DNA from: Actinobacteria bacterium OV320
Lineage (GTDB): Bacteria > Actinomycetota > Actinomycetes > Streptomycetales > Streptomycetaceae
Length of the DNA stretch: 64,000 bases
Reading direction: 5' to 3'
Assembly: GCA_001298545.1 (NCBI GenBank)
Contig: LJCX01000034.1
Location: forward strand, 124,001 to 188,000
The position numbers and the translations under genes are program-made. Below the pieces are notes generated by a model that ran no database searches, was not told where the DNA came from, and saw nothing but the letters and a program-made list of their open reading frames with translations. Below, piece by piece: positions 49,923 through 59,164 of the stretch. Numbering within the stretch: position 1 is the first letter of the stretch; every line of letters starts with the position of its first letter.

Positions 49923-50951
49923 TCAGCCTCCGGCGGGCTGGCCGACTTTCGACTGCGGGTCCGCCGCGGCCGGTCGCGCCCCGCGGCGGAGCCGCAGAAT
50001 GTCAGCGCCCCGCGCCCCTTCAGGACGCCTTCGCCGGCGTCTGATCAGTAGCCACACCCCTGCTGCGATCGCCGCCGCCACTACCCCCGCCACCAGCCAT
50101 GGCACCGCCACGAAGGACGCTTTCGCCGACTCCTCGGTGCCCTTGGCGGTCGCCGTCAGCCTGACGTCGGCCCAGTCGAGCTGGGGGGCGTCGCGCCAGC
50201 GTTCGGTGAGGCGGACACGTTGGCCCGGGAGGAGCTGGGAGGGGAGCTTCGTCAGGTCCCGGGTCAGGAGGGTGCGGCCGAACAGGCCGCTCGCCTTCAG
50301 CTCCACCTTCGGTGCGAGGGTGACGTTGCCGGTGTTGTGCAGGGTGTAGGAGATCGTCGCCGTGCTGTCGCCGAGGCCGGGGACCAGCGGCTGGTCGTGG
50401 CTGATCCGCACGTTCTCGACGGCGAGCGCGGGCAGCGTGGGCCCGCCGACCTGGAGGTAGACGCGGGCGCCGACGGCCCGCTGGACGCCCAGCGCGACCC
50501 CGCCCTCACCCTGCTCGACCCGTTCGTCGAGGGCGACGATGGCCCCCGGATGGTCGCCGGGCTCGGCCCCCTCGGGCACCCGGACGGTGAACGGCACGGT
50601 GACCGTCGCCCGGCCGGGCACGGTGACCCGGTCCTTCGGCAGCTCGGCCCAGGCGCCCACGCCGCGCATCTTCTCGCCGAGCGACTTCACGGCGAACCCG
50701 CCGTCGCGCGCGGTGTTGTAGGCGTCGGCCGCGTACAGCCGGAAGGTGAGGGGCTCGGCCGTCTTGTTGGCGACGACGACCTTGTCCTCGATCGTCTGGC
50801 CGGGATCGGCGGAGACGTAGAAATAGGGCCGCGCGGCGACGGCCGAGGAGACGGGGTAGACCGACCAGCTGCCGTTGTCGGCGGCGCGGGCGGGGGTCGC
50901 GAGCGTCAGGAACAACAGCAGCGGCAGGAGGAGGACGTACGGCTTGCGCAT
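49923..50951 (-). CDS. DUF916-type (WxL peptidoglycan-domain) surface protein
   Basis: 342 aa, membrane-anchored and extracellular. A signal peptide (MRKPYVLLLPLLLFLTLATPARA) precedes Ig-like domains with FYVSADPGQTIEDKVVVANKTAEPLTFRLYAADAYN, the mark of DUF916/WxL-interacting proteins, and a single C-terminal TM (WLVAGVVAAAIAAGVWLLI) with a basic cytoplasmic tail. Such proteins tether WxL-domain partners to the cell wall. Encoded downstream of a WxL-type secreted protein and a small secreted protein on the same strand. Confidence 0.8.
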   Translation of the reverse strand: MRKPYVLLLPLLLFLTLATPARAADNGSWSVYPVSSAVAARPYFYVSADPGQTIEDKVVVANKTAEPLTFRLYAADAYNTARDGGFAVKSLGEKMRGVGAWAELPKDRVTVPGRATVTVPFTVRVPEGAEPGDHPGAIVALDERVEQGEGGVALGVQRAVGARVYLQVGGPTLPALAVENVRISHDQPLVPGLGDSTATISYTLHNTGNVTLAPKVELKASGLFGRTLLTRDLTKLPSQLLPGQRVRLTERWRDAPQLDWADVRLTATAKGTEESAKASFVAVPWLVAGVVAAAIAAGVWLLIRRRRRRPEGARGADILRLRRGARPAAADPQSKVGQPAGG

Positions 50952-50996
50952 GGGTGCGGACCCCCCAGCGGACGGGTCCCGGCCGGCGGGCCCCGG

Positions 50997-51040
50997 CGAA
51001 CGGGCTTCGACGAGCGGGCTTTCACGAACGGGCTTCGACG
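50997..51040. repeat. 16-bp direct repeat pair
   Basis: CGAACGGGCTTCGACG at 50997-51012 and again at 51025-51040, in the spacer between the DUF916 and WxL-type genes. Confidence 0.75.
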
Positions 51041-51110
51041 GCCGGCTGGTCGGGCGGGTGCGGACCTGTGGGGCGGGCGCCCGGCCACCGGTGGACGTGG
51101 TGCGTACGGC

Positions 51111-52451
51111 TCAGGTGAGCGTGAGGGTCAGGACGCCGGCGTAGCTGCCCGGCGGCGTGAACGACGGGACGTCGAGGGACAGTTGGGCGCCGGTGGTGAA
51201 CTCGCCGCCGGTGGCCGTGCCGTCGGGTGTGGACGCCAGGGTCGCCCCCGAGGCGCCGACCGTGCCCGCCGAACCGGCCTGACAGGTGCTCGGGCTGCCC
51301 GCCTTGGTGGTGCACGCGGGCGTCCAGCTCAGCTTGCCGGCGTCGATCTTGGCGCCGGGGCCGCTGAAGTCGGTGACCTTGCCGGTCAGGGACCAGCCCG
51401 CGGGTCCGCCGCGGAAGTCCTTGACGGTCACGGTCTGGAGCGCGCCGGTCGAGGCCCCGCCCTGGCCGAAGTCGACCGCGGACAGCTGGACGGCGTCCCC
51501 GGCCTGGGACATCGACAGCGTGCCCGCCCGGACCGTGGTGGTCACCTTCTGGCTGCCCTCCGGTACGGGCTGGTCGTCGATGACGACGTACGCGACCGGT
51601 CCGGCACCGAGGTCCGAGCTCCACGCGCCGCCCTCGTACGCCACGACACCGGTCGTGGTGAGGTCGCTGACGACGAGCGAGCCGGAGATGCCGCCCTGCG
51701 CGTCGGCGGTCACGGTCGCCGTGTCCGCGGTCTGGGCGGACGCGGAGCGCCCGGCCAGCGTGACGGTCGCGCCCGCGGTGAAGCCGCTGCCGGTGACGGC
51801 GACGGCCGCGCCCGGACCGCCGGAGGCCGAACCCAGCGAGATCGCACGGGTGTTGGCCGGCGGGTTGTCGGCGGCGGTGACGGTCTCCGAGACCGGGGCG
51901 GGCGGGTTGGTCACCGTGCAGGGGGTGTCCAGCTCCAGGATGTAGCTGGTGTGGATGTTGTAGTCACCGGGCGAGAGGGTGATCGCGCCGGGCGTGGTGA
52001 CCGTGAAGGTGCCGGTCATGGAGAACGACGGGAAGGCTCCCCTGCCGGGTACCGGGGGGTTCTGCCTCGGCCCCGTGACCGTGACGCTGCCGGTCTGCGC
52101 GCCACCGAGGGTGACCTTGCCCGTCGGCGTCATGATGTCGGCCGGCAGGGCCAGGTCGGTGGGGTTGCTCGCGGCGGGCGTGACCACCGTGTACGTGACG
52201 GTGACGGTGTCGCCGACCTGCGGACTGGTGTTGTCCGCCGTGATCTTCGCGGTGGTGGTGCCGTCGATCGGCGGGAGGCCCGCGATGGCCGGCGGGATGC
52301 AGTGCGTGGCGAAGTCGACGTTGGACGCGGCGACGGCCGGGGCCGCCAGCGCCCCGCCGGTGGTGACCGCGAGCGCGGTCGCCCCGAGCAGCGACGCCCA
52401 GCGCCGTCTTCGGGAACCTCGGGTGCTTCCGGAACTTCGGGGTGAACCCAT
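51111..52451 (-). CDS. Secreted WxL-like surface protein
   Basis: 446 aa with a long basic signal peptide (SSGSTRGSRRRR, hydrophobic core, AAPAVAAS). The mature protein is Thr/Gly-rich beta-sandwich: an N-terminal domain with an ADNTSPQVGDTVTVTYTVV pattern, an IPT/TIG-like ALGSASGGPGAAVAVTGSGF region, and a C-terminal WxL-type beta domain ending SFTPPGSYAGVLTLTLT. There is no anchor of its own, so surface attachment via the DUF916 partner is inferred. ATG 52451 has GGAGG upstream. Ligand or role (adhesion, matrix) unknown. Confidence 0.72.
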   Translation of the reverse strand: MGSPRSSGSTRGSRRRRWASLLGATALAVTTGGALAAPAVAASNVDFATHCIPPAIAGLPPIDGTTTAKITADNTSPQVGDTVTVTYTVVTPAASNPTDLALPADIMTPTGKVTLGGAQTGSVTVTGPRQNPPVPGRGAFPSFSMTGTFTVTTPGAITLSPGDYNIHTSYILELDTPCTVTNPPAPVSETVTAADNPPANTRAISLGSASGGPGAAVAVTGSGFTAGATVTLAGRSASAQTADTATVTADAQGGISGSLVVSDLTTTGVVAYEGGAWSSDLGAGPVAYVVIDDQPVPEGSQKVTTTVRAGTLSMSQAGDAVQLSAVDFGQGGASTGALQTVTVKDFRGGPAGWSLTGKVTDFSGPGAKIDAGKLSWTPACTTKAGSPSTCQAGSAGTVGASGATLASTPDGTATGGEFTTGAQLSLDVPSFTPPGSYAGVLTLTLT

Positions 52452-52587
52452 GTTGCCCCCTCCTCCAGGGTGCGGGCGCAGCGGCTCTTCTGCGCCGACA
52501 GGGGGCATTGAGGTGCGGATCGCGTGAGAAGTCAATGGACATCACGCGGTGAACTGATGGACCGTCAGCTTCCTGGCGTGGCCCGGA

Positions 52588-52606
52588 AGCCGACGGCCTG
52601 TCGGCT
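52588..52606. terminator. Hairpin after the small secreted protein gene
   Basis: AGCCGAC (52588-52594) and GTCGGCT (52600-52606) with a 5-nt loop, downstream of the minus-strand gene ending at 52623. Confidence 0.5.
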
Positions 52607-52622
52607 CAGTTTCCAACCGCTA

Positions 52623-53099
52623 TCAGCTGAACACGAACGGGCCCGGCGTCTGCGCCGCGCTCGTCGTACAGGTGACGGTGATCCCGAAGACGACCATCTT
52701 CAGGGAGCCGCCGTAGAAGTTCAGGCTGTCACCGGAGGCCACGGTCCCGTTGAGCGGACCGACCGTGATCGTGGAGCCGGCCGGCATGGCGGGGTTCACC
52801 GTGCCGGAGAAGACCCTCGCGGAACCGGTCGAGTTCGCCATCGTGAGCGTGGAATTGATGCTGTTCGCGCCGATCGCGATCGGCGTGGTGATCGCGGTGG
52901 ACGTCAGCTTGAGGGTGGCGGCCGTGCCCGTCTGGGTGGCCGTGAGGGTGGCTGCGCCGCCTCCGAAGAGACCGCAGCTGGCGGTGACGTTCGCCGTCAG
53001 CGGGGTGACGGCGACAGCCGAGGGCGCGAGGGCCAGTCCGGTGACCGCGAGGGCCCCGACCAGCATTGCCGCACCTGATCCGATTCGCTTGCCTCTCAT
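52623..53099 (-). CDS. Small secreted protein of the WxL cluster
   Basis: 158 aa. A signal peptide (MRGKRIGSG, hydrophobic core, PSAVAV) leads a Thr/Ser/Gly-rich beta protein with only two cysteines (ASCGLF near 42, VTCTTS near the end) that could form one disulfide. No catalytic motif. Lies 170 nt before the WxL-type gene in the same orientation, so it is likely a component of the same surface system. Function unknown. Confidence 0.65.
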   Translation of the reverse strand: MRGKRIGSGAAMLVGALAVTGLALAPSAVAVTPLTANVTASCGLFGGGAATLTATQTGTAATLKLTSTAITTPIAIGANSINSTLTMANSTGSARVFSGTVNPAMPAGSTITVGPLNGTVASGDSLNFYGGSLKMVVFGITVTCTTSAAQTPGPFVFS

Positions 53100-53339
53100 G
53101 GGATCCGCTCCCTTCCCGAGTACGGGAATCCATGTGGGGGGTGGATGGACGGGAGATGCCGACGGACCACCGCCCGGCAGGGATGGGTGCGGACACCCTG
53201 CCCGGGGTGAGATCCGGCGTTCAGATCTGACGGTCCGTCGGAACTTGCGAATCCATTGATGCGCGAGCGATGCGAGAACGGCAAGGTTGAAATCCGGCCT
53301 ACCTCCGGAGATCCGCCGTGGACCGCCCCGGACCGGCCG

Positions 53340-53693
53340 TCAGCCCGCGGAGACGGTGAGCCGGACGGTCCCGTCCGGTGCGGCGATCAGCACCGGAGTC
53401 CCCGCCCCGCCGAGATCGCGCACGGCGGCCAGATCGGCCTCGTCGGCCGTCTCCGACGCGGTCACCACCGCCGCCGCCTCCAGCGACTCCGCCCCCGAGG
53501 CCACCGCCATCGCCACCGCCGTCCGGAGCGCGCTCAACCGCAACGACGGCAGCTCCACCGTCCCCGCGACATACGTACGTCCGGTCTCGTCCCGTACGGC
53601 GGCCCCCTCGGGCACACCGTTGCGGGCCCGCGCGGAGCGGGCCAGGGTGACGATCTTGCGGTCCTCGGGGTCGAGCGCGTTGCTGTCGGTCAT
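53340..53693 (-). CDS. Cytidine-deaminase-fold protein lacking the zinc motif
   Basis: 117 aa. The pattern VAGTVELPSLRLSALRTAVAMAVASG aligns with the region of cytidine deaminases that carries H/C-A-E, but here the residues are Ser-Ala-Leu, and no PCxxC follows. It therefore probably cannot deaminate nucleosides. In Streptomyces such genes sit between the CNNM/MmcQ genes and era and are annotated as cytidine deaminases; the loss of the zinc site makes a binding or vestigial role more likely. Confidence 0.75.
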   Translation of the reverse strand: MTDSNALDPEDRKIVTLARSARARNGVPEGAAVRDETGRTYVAGTVELPSLRLSALRTAVAMAVASGAESLEAAAVVTASETADEADLAAVRDLGGAGTPVLIAAPDGTVRLTVSAG

Positions 53694-53729
53694 GCCCCGA
53701 GCATACGAAGAACCGATCCGCGCACCGCG

Positions 53730-54089
53730 TCAGGGCCGGTCGAGCCGCAGCCGCTCGGCCCGCGGCAGACCGGCGACCACCAGGTCGTACGAGTCCTCGA
53801 CGAGCTCCCGGACCAGCCGGTCCGGGAGCCCTCCGTCGACCGTCACCGTGTTCCAGTGCCGCTTGCTCATGTGCCACCCGGGAACGATCAGCCCCTCGTG
53901 CTCCCCGCGCAGCCGCACCGCGTCGTCCGGGTCGCACTTGAGGTTCACCGTCAGGGGCCGCGCGTCCAGGGTCGTCAGGGCGAACAGCTTGCCGCCGACC
54001 TTGAAGACCGAGATCTCCGGCCGGAAGGGGAAGTCCTCCACCGCCGCGTTGAAGGAGAGGCACAAGGCGCGCAGTTCCTGAGGTGTCAC
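53730..54089 (-). CDS. MmcQ/YjbR-family protein
   Basis: 119 aa, soluble. YjbR signatures: SFNAAVEDFPFRPEISVFKVGGKLFAL, the DAVRLRGEHEGLIVPGWHMSKRHWNTVTVDG block with conserved GWHM..W, and a final LVEDSYDLVV. The fold is reported as DNA-binding-like, but physiological function is not established. GTG 54089. Same strand and close spacing to the CNNM gene (12 nt). Confidence 0.85.
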   Translation of the reverse strand: MTPQELRALCLSFNAAVEDFPFRPEISVFKVGGKLFALTTLDARPLTVNLKCDPDDAVRLRGEHEGLIVPGWHMSKRHWNTVTVDGGLPDRLVRELVEDSYDLVVAGLPRAERLRLDRP

Positions 54090-54101
54090 TCCGTCACTCC
54101 G

Positions 54102-55409
54102 TCACTCCGGTTTCGTCTCGTCCTGGGGCCGGTCCGCCGCTTCCAGCGGCTCCACCAGCACCGTGACGATCTTGTTCCGGCGGCCGGCCGCGGCCTCCGC
54201 CGTCAGCCGCAGCGCGCGCCCGTCCGGCAGGTCGACCACGCTCGACGCCCCGGCGATGGGCACCCGGCCCAGCGCCTTGGCGAGCAGCCCGCCGACGGTC
54301 TCCACGTCCTCGTCGTCGTACTCCTCGAGGCCGTACAGCTCGCCGAGGTCGGTGATGTCGAGGCGGGCGGTGACCCGGTGACGGTCGTCGCCGAGTTCCT
54401 CCACCGGCGGGAGTTCACGGTCGTACTCGTCGGTGATCTCACCGACGATCTCCTCGAGGATGTCCTCGATGGTGACGATGCCGGCCGTGCCGCCGTACTC
54501 GTCGATGACGACGGCGACGTGGTTGCGGTCCTGCTGCATCTCCCGCAGCAGGTCACCGGCGTTCTTGGTGTCGGGCACGAAGGCGGCGGGCCGCATCGCC
54601 GTCGACACCAGCTCACCCTCGGCGTCCCGGTTGATGTGCGTCTTGCGGACCAGGTCCTTCAGATACACGATGCCGACGATGTCGTCCTCGTTCTCCCCGG
54701 TCACCGGTATGCGGGAGAAACCGGAGCGCAGGGCGAGGGTCAGCGCCTGGCGGATGGTCTTGTACCGCTCGATGACGACGAGGTCGGTCCTCGGGACCAT
54801 GACCTCGCGCACGAGGGTGTCGCCGAGTTCGAAGACGGAGTGCACCATGCGGCGCTCGTCGTCCTCGATCAGGGACTCCTTCTCGGCGAGGTCGACCAGC
54901 GCGCGCAGCTCCGCCTCGGAGGCGAAGGGGCCCCGGCGGAAGCCCTTGCCGGGGGTCAGCGCGTTGCCGATGAGGATCAGCAGCGACGGGATCGGGCCCA
55001 TGATCCGCGCCAGCGGGAGCAGCACGTACGCGGCCGCCGTCGCGGTGTTCAGCGGATGCTGGCGGCCGATGGTGCGCGGGGAGACGCCGACGGCGACGTA
55101 CGAGACGAGGACCATCACGCCGATCGCCGCGAACAGGGCCCCGGTCGTGCCGTCGATCTCCTGGAGGCACGCGTAGGTGACCAGCGCGGCGGCCGCCATC
55201 TCGCAGGCGACGCGGACCAGCAGCGCCACGTTCAGATAGCGGGTGGGGTCGGCGGCGATCTGCGCGAGCTTGGCGCTGCCCCGCCGGCCGGACCGGACGG
55301 CCTCCTCGGCGCGGAAACTGGAGACGCGCGCGAGGCCCGCCTCCGCGCAGGCGGCGAGCCAGGCGACGACGACCAGGGCGATCGCGCCGGCGACGAGGGT
55401 GGGGCTCAT
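54102..55409 (-). CDS. CNNM/CorC-type membrane protein with CBS domains
   Basis: 435 aa. About four N-terminal TM segments of the DUF21 type (residues up to about 150), then a CBS pair (VREVMVPRTDLVVIERYKTIRQAL, RPAAFVPDTKNAGDLLREMQ, AVVIDEYGGTAGIVTIEDILEEIVGEI) and a C-terminal CorC_HlyC domain. Family members affect Mg2+/Co2+ transport. ATG 55409 overlaps the ybeY stop (ATGA), so it belongs to the phoH-ybeY operon. Confidence 0.92.
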   Translation of the reverse strand: MSPTLVAGAIALVVVAWLAACAEAGLARVSSFRAEEAVRSGRRGSAKLAQIAADPTRYLNVALLVRVACEMAAAALVTYACLQEIDGTTGALFAAIGVMVLVSYVAVGVSPRTIGRQHPLNTATAAAYVLLPLARIMGPIPSLLILIGNALTPGKGFRRGPFASEAELRALVDLAEKESLIEDDERRMVHSVFELGDTLVREVMVPRTDLVVIERYKTIRQALTLALRSGFSRIPVTGENEDDIVGIVYLKDLVRKTHINRDAEGELVSTAMRPAAFVPDTKNAGDLLREMQQDRNHVAVVIDEYGGTAGIVTIEDILEEIVGEITDEYDRELPPVEELGDDRHRVTARLDITDLGELYGLEEYDDEDVETVGGLLAKALGRVPIAGASSVVDLPDGRALRLTAEAAAGRRNKIVTVLVEPLEAADRPQDETKPE

Positions 55410-55903
55410 GAGACGGTCGGGGCCGGGGACGGGCCGGTCAGGCCCTTCTCCGCACGCCAGCCGTCGACGATGGCGGCCTGCAGACCGAACATCTCGGCCT
55501 TCTCGTCGGGCTCCTCGTGGTCGTACCCCAGCAGGTGCAGCACCCCGTGGACGGTGAGCAGTTGGAGCTCCTCGTCCATGGAGTGCTGCGTGGGCGCCTC
55601 GGTGCCCTGCCGGGCGGCGACCTCGGGGCACAGCACGATGTCGCCGAGGAGGCCCTGCGGGGGCTCGTCGTCGTCCTTCGACGGCGGACGCAGCTCGTCC
55701 ATCGGGAAGGACATGACGTCCGTCGGCCCCGGCAGGTCCATCCACTGGATGTGCAACTGCTCCATGGCATCGGTGTCCACGACGATCACCGAGAGCTCGG
55801 AGAGCGGGTGGATGCGCATCCGCGCGAGCGCGTAGCGGGCGATGTCGAGGATCGCCTGCTCGTCGACCTCGGTTCCGGACTCGTTGTTGACGTCGATCGA
55901 CAT
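55406..55903 (-). CDS. ybeY: Endoribonuclease YbeY (rRNA maturation)
   Basis: 165 aa. The zinc motif HGVLHLLGYDH is the full HGxLHxxGYDH signature; VIVVDTDAMEQLHIQWMDLPGPTDVMSFP is the usual N-terminal half. It matures 16S rRNA ends and monitors ribosome quality. Sits 13 nt after phoH and overlaps the CNNM gene. Confidence 0.95.
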   Translation of the reverse strand: MSIDVNNESGTEVDEQAILDIARYALARMRIHPLSELSVIVVDTDAMEQLHIQWMDLPGPTDVMSFPMDELRPPSKDDDEPPQGLLGDIVLCPEVAARQGTEAPTQHSMDEELQLLTVHGVLHLLGYDHEEPDEKAEMFGLQAAIVDGWRAEKGLTGPSPAPTVS

Positions 55904-55916
55904 GGTGCTGGCTTGT

Positions 55917-56975
<1,059 letters not shown>

Positions 56976-57157
56976 AGGCCGGCCCGAGGGCCTCTACGTC
57001 CTCCCGGATGCGTCTCGCCTGCCACGAGGGCGGCCTGGCGAGTTCAAGGGTACGCCAGGGGACTGACAACGCCGTAGGGCTTTTCCGGGTCCGGCGAGGC
57101 GACCGGTGACGGGTCGGACGAGGGTCGGACGAGGGGTCCGGCGACCGCGTCCGGCGG

Positions 57158-58339
57158 CTATGCCGAGCGGCCGAAACCGATCGTCGGCACGGCTCTGCGC
57201 AGCGGCCACGGGGTGGCCTCCTGCGCCGCCGGGAGCAGCGTCGGGAGCAGGGCGTCCAGGAACGCGTACCTCAGCAGCGCCTCGGGGTCCTGGCTGTCGA
57301 CCGACTGGACCCTGCGCCACCAGGCCGCGATCTCGGACCAGCCGGGGGCGGAGAGCGAGCCGCCGAACTCCTGCACGGAGAGCGCCGCGGTGAGGCCGGC
57401 GAAGGCGAGGCGGTCGGCGAGCGGCCAGCCGGCCAGCGTGCCGGTGACGAAGCCGGCCACGAAGACGTCCCCCGCGCCGGTGGGGTCGAGGGCCTCGACG
57501 GCGATGGCCGGGACCTCGGCGGACTCGCCGGTGCGCCGGTCCACGGCGTAGGCGCCCTCCGCACCGAGGGTCACGACCGCGAGCGGTACGTGCTCGGTGA
57601 GGGCGTGGGCGGCGGCGCGGGGGCAGGTGGCGCCGGTGTAGCGCATGGCCTCCTCCGCGTTCGGCAGGAAGGCCTCGCAGTGCGCGAGGTCGGTGAGGCC
57701 GGCCAGGTCCCAGGCACCGGTGTCGTCCCAGCCGACGTCGGCGAAGATGCGGGTGCCGCGACCGGCGGCCCGCTCGATCCAGGGGGCGGGCTTGCCGGGG
57801 GTGAGGGAGGCGACGGCGGCGCGGGCGTGCGGCGGGTGTTCGGGCGCCCCTTCCTGCGTCAGCACGGCCTCGACGGGCGGTTCGTGGCCGTGGGAGACCA
57901 TGGTCCGCTCGCCCTCGTAGGCCATGGAGACGGTGACCGGCGAGTGCCAGCCGGGGACGGAGCGCGAGGCGCTGAGGTCGATGCCCTCGCCCTGTTCGAG
58001 GGCGTCCCAGCAGTACTCGCCGTAGTGGTCGTCCCCGAAGGCCGCGGCCAGGGAGGTGCGCAGGCCGAGCCGGGCGAGCGCGGTGGCCATGTTGGCGACG
58101 CCGCCGGGGCTCGAGCCCATTCCGCGCGCCCAGGACTCGGTCCCGCGCACCGGGGCGGAGTCGAGCCCGGTGAAGATGATGTCGAGGAAGACGGTGCCGG
58201 TGAGGTAGACGTCCCACGGCGGATCGTCGGGGGCGCGCCGGAGCGCCAGGGGGTCGACCCGGGCAGCCTGGCAGATCTGGCCGGCCTTGCCGGTCTGGCG
58301 GTGGTGTCCCTCTCCGGTGGACGCGTTGGACGCGGTCAC
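57158..58339 (-). CDS. PfkB-family carbohydrate kinase
   Basis: 393 aa. Ribokinase/PfkB core with a GGVANMATALARLG substrate/Gly-rich motif and the ATP/anion-hole signature ALDPTGAGDVFVAGFV containing the catalytic Asp. Phosphorylates a sugar or nucleoside; specificity cannot be assigned. An N-terminal hydrophilic segment of about 40 residues precedes the fold. GTG 58339 is the first in-frame start. Confidence 0.85.
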   Translation of the reverse strand: MTASNASTGEGHHRQTGKAGQICQAARVDPLALRRAPDDPPWDVYLTGTVFLDIIFTGLDSAPVRGTESWARGMGSSPGGVANMATALARLGLRTSLAAAFGDDHYGEYCWDALEQGEGIDLSASRSVPGWHSPVTVSMAYEGERTMVSHGHEPPVEAVLTQEGAPEHPPHARAAVASLTPGKPAPWIERAAGRGTRIFADVGWDDTGAWDLAGLTDLAHCEAFLPNAEEAMRYTGATCPRAAAHALTEHVPLAVVTLGAEGAYAVDRRTGESAEVPAIAVEALDPTGAGDVFVAGFVTGTLAGWPLADRLAFAGLTAALSVQEFGGSLSAPGWSEIAAWWRRVQSVDSQDPEALLRYAFLDALLPTLLPAAQEATPWPLRRAVPTIGFGRSA

Positions 58340-58510
58340 GGTGCGCTCCCTGACGTGGTGCCGATCTGGCCAGTGTGCACCACCCCACCGACAACACGCG
58401 GTCCGTCATACGCGAGCCGGGGACAACCACCCCTCGGTACGCAGCAGGTACGGGAGACGCGGGGTACGGGATGCGCGGGGGTACCGAGCTGCTGCGGTAC
58501 GGAGATCGCC

Positions 58511-59002
58511 TCAGCCGCCGCGGGCAGCGCCTTCCGGCCACACCACGTCCACCGGCAGGCCCGCCGCCCGCGCTTCGAGAACGGTGTCGGCGGTGCCGCC
58601 GCCCCGGCCGGTGGGCGGTTCGCCGTTCCACACGGCGACGAGCCGGTCGGCGCGTTCGATCAGTACGGTGTTCGCGGCCTCGTACGCCTGCCGGCCGGCC
58701 CTGTCCCGAGGCAGGACGAGGATCTCCGCGGCGGCTTCGAGCAGGCGGTCGAAGAGGGGTGCGTCGGCGGGCCTCACCCGGCTCAGCCGGTAGTCCCGCG
58801 ACGGGACGACGACCGTCAGGCGTCCGCCGGCCGCGAGGACGGCCTCGGCGAACAGCAGGTCGGCGCCCCTGGCGAGGCAGGAGACGCCGACGAGCCGGCC
58901 GTCGTGGGCGTACCGCCGGAGCAGGTCGTCCAGGGCCGAGCGGACCAGGGGGAGGCTGTGCTCGGTCAGGTCCATGTGCCCGGTCACCGCGATGATCGTC
59001 AC
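58511..59002 (-). CDS. SLOG-like Rossmann protein of unknown function
   Basis: 163 aa. VTGHMDLTEHS near the N-terminus and GVSCLARGADLLFAEAVLAAGGRLTVVVP are the elements of SLOG/DprA-LOG-like domains, which bind nucleotide-derived ligands; the C-terminal part VLIERADRLVAVWNGEPPTGRGGGTADTVLEARAAG is another conserved block. GTG 59002 begins MTIIAVTGH. Stands alone between PfkB and the glucarate pair. SLOG proteins can be signal sensors in defence systems, but this context shows no effector. Confidence 0.7.
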   Translation of the reverse strand: MTIIAVTGHMDLTEHSLPLVRSALDDLLRRYAHDGRLVGVSCLARGADLLFAEAVLAAGGRLTVVVPSRDYRLSRVRPADAPLFDRLLEAAAEILVLPRDRAGRQAYEAANTVLIERADRLVAVWNGEPPTGRGGGTADTVLEARAAGLPVDVVWPEGAARGG

Positions 59003-59164
59003 GTCACGCGTCCCCTTCGCCCCGCCGACCGGTCGGCGCCGGACGGCGGCCGGGCCGCGGCGGCCGGGCGCGGATCGTACCGCGCGCCTCGTCGGCCCCG
59101 CGTGCGCCGATCCCGCCGCCGGCCCGGTAGGGGGAGTCGCCGGTGCGGGGCCACCGGTACGGAG

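Noticed and set aside
58340..58510. Possible short gene or repeat array between PfkB and SLOG-like genes
   Set aside because: Repeated GGTACG words give no coding frame with a ribosome site and no regular unit.
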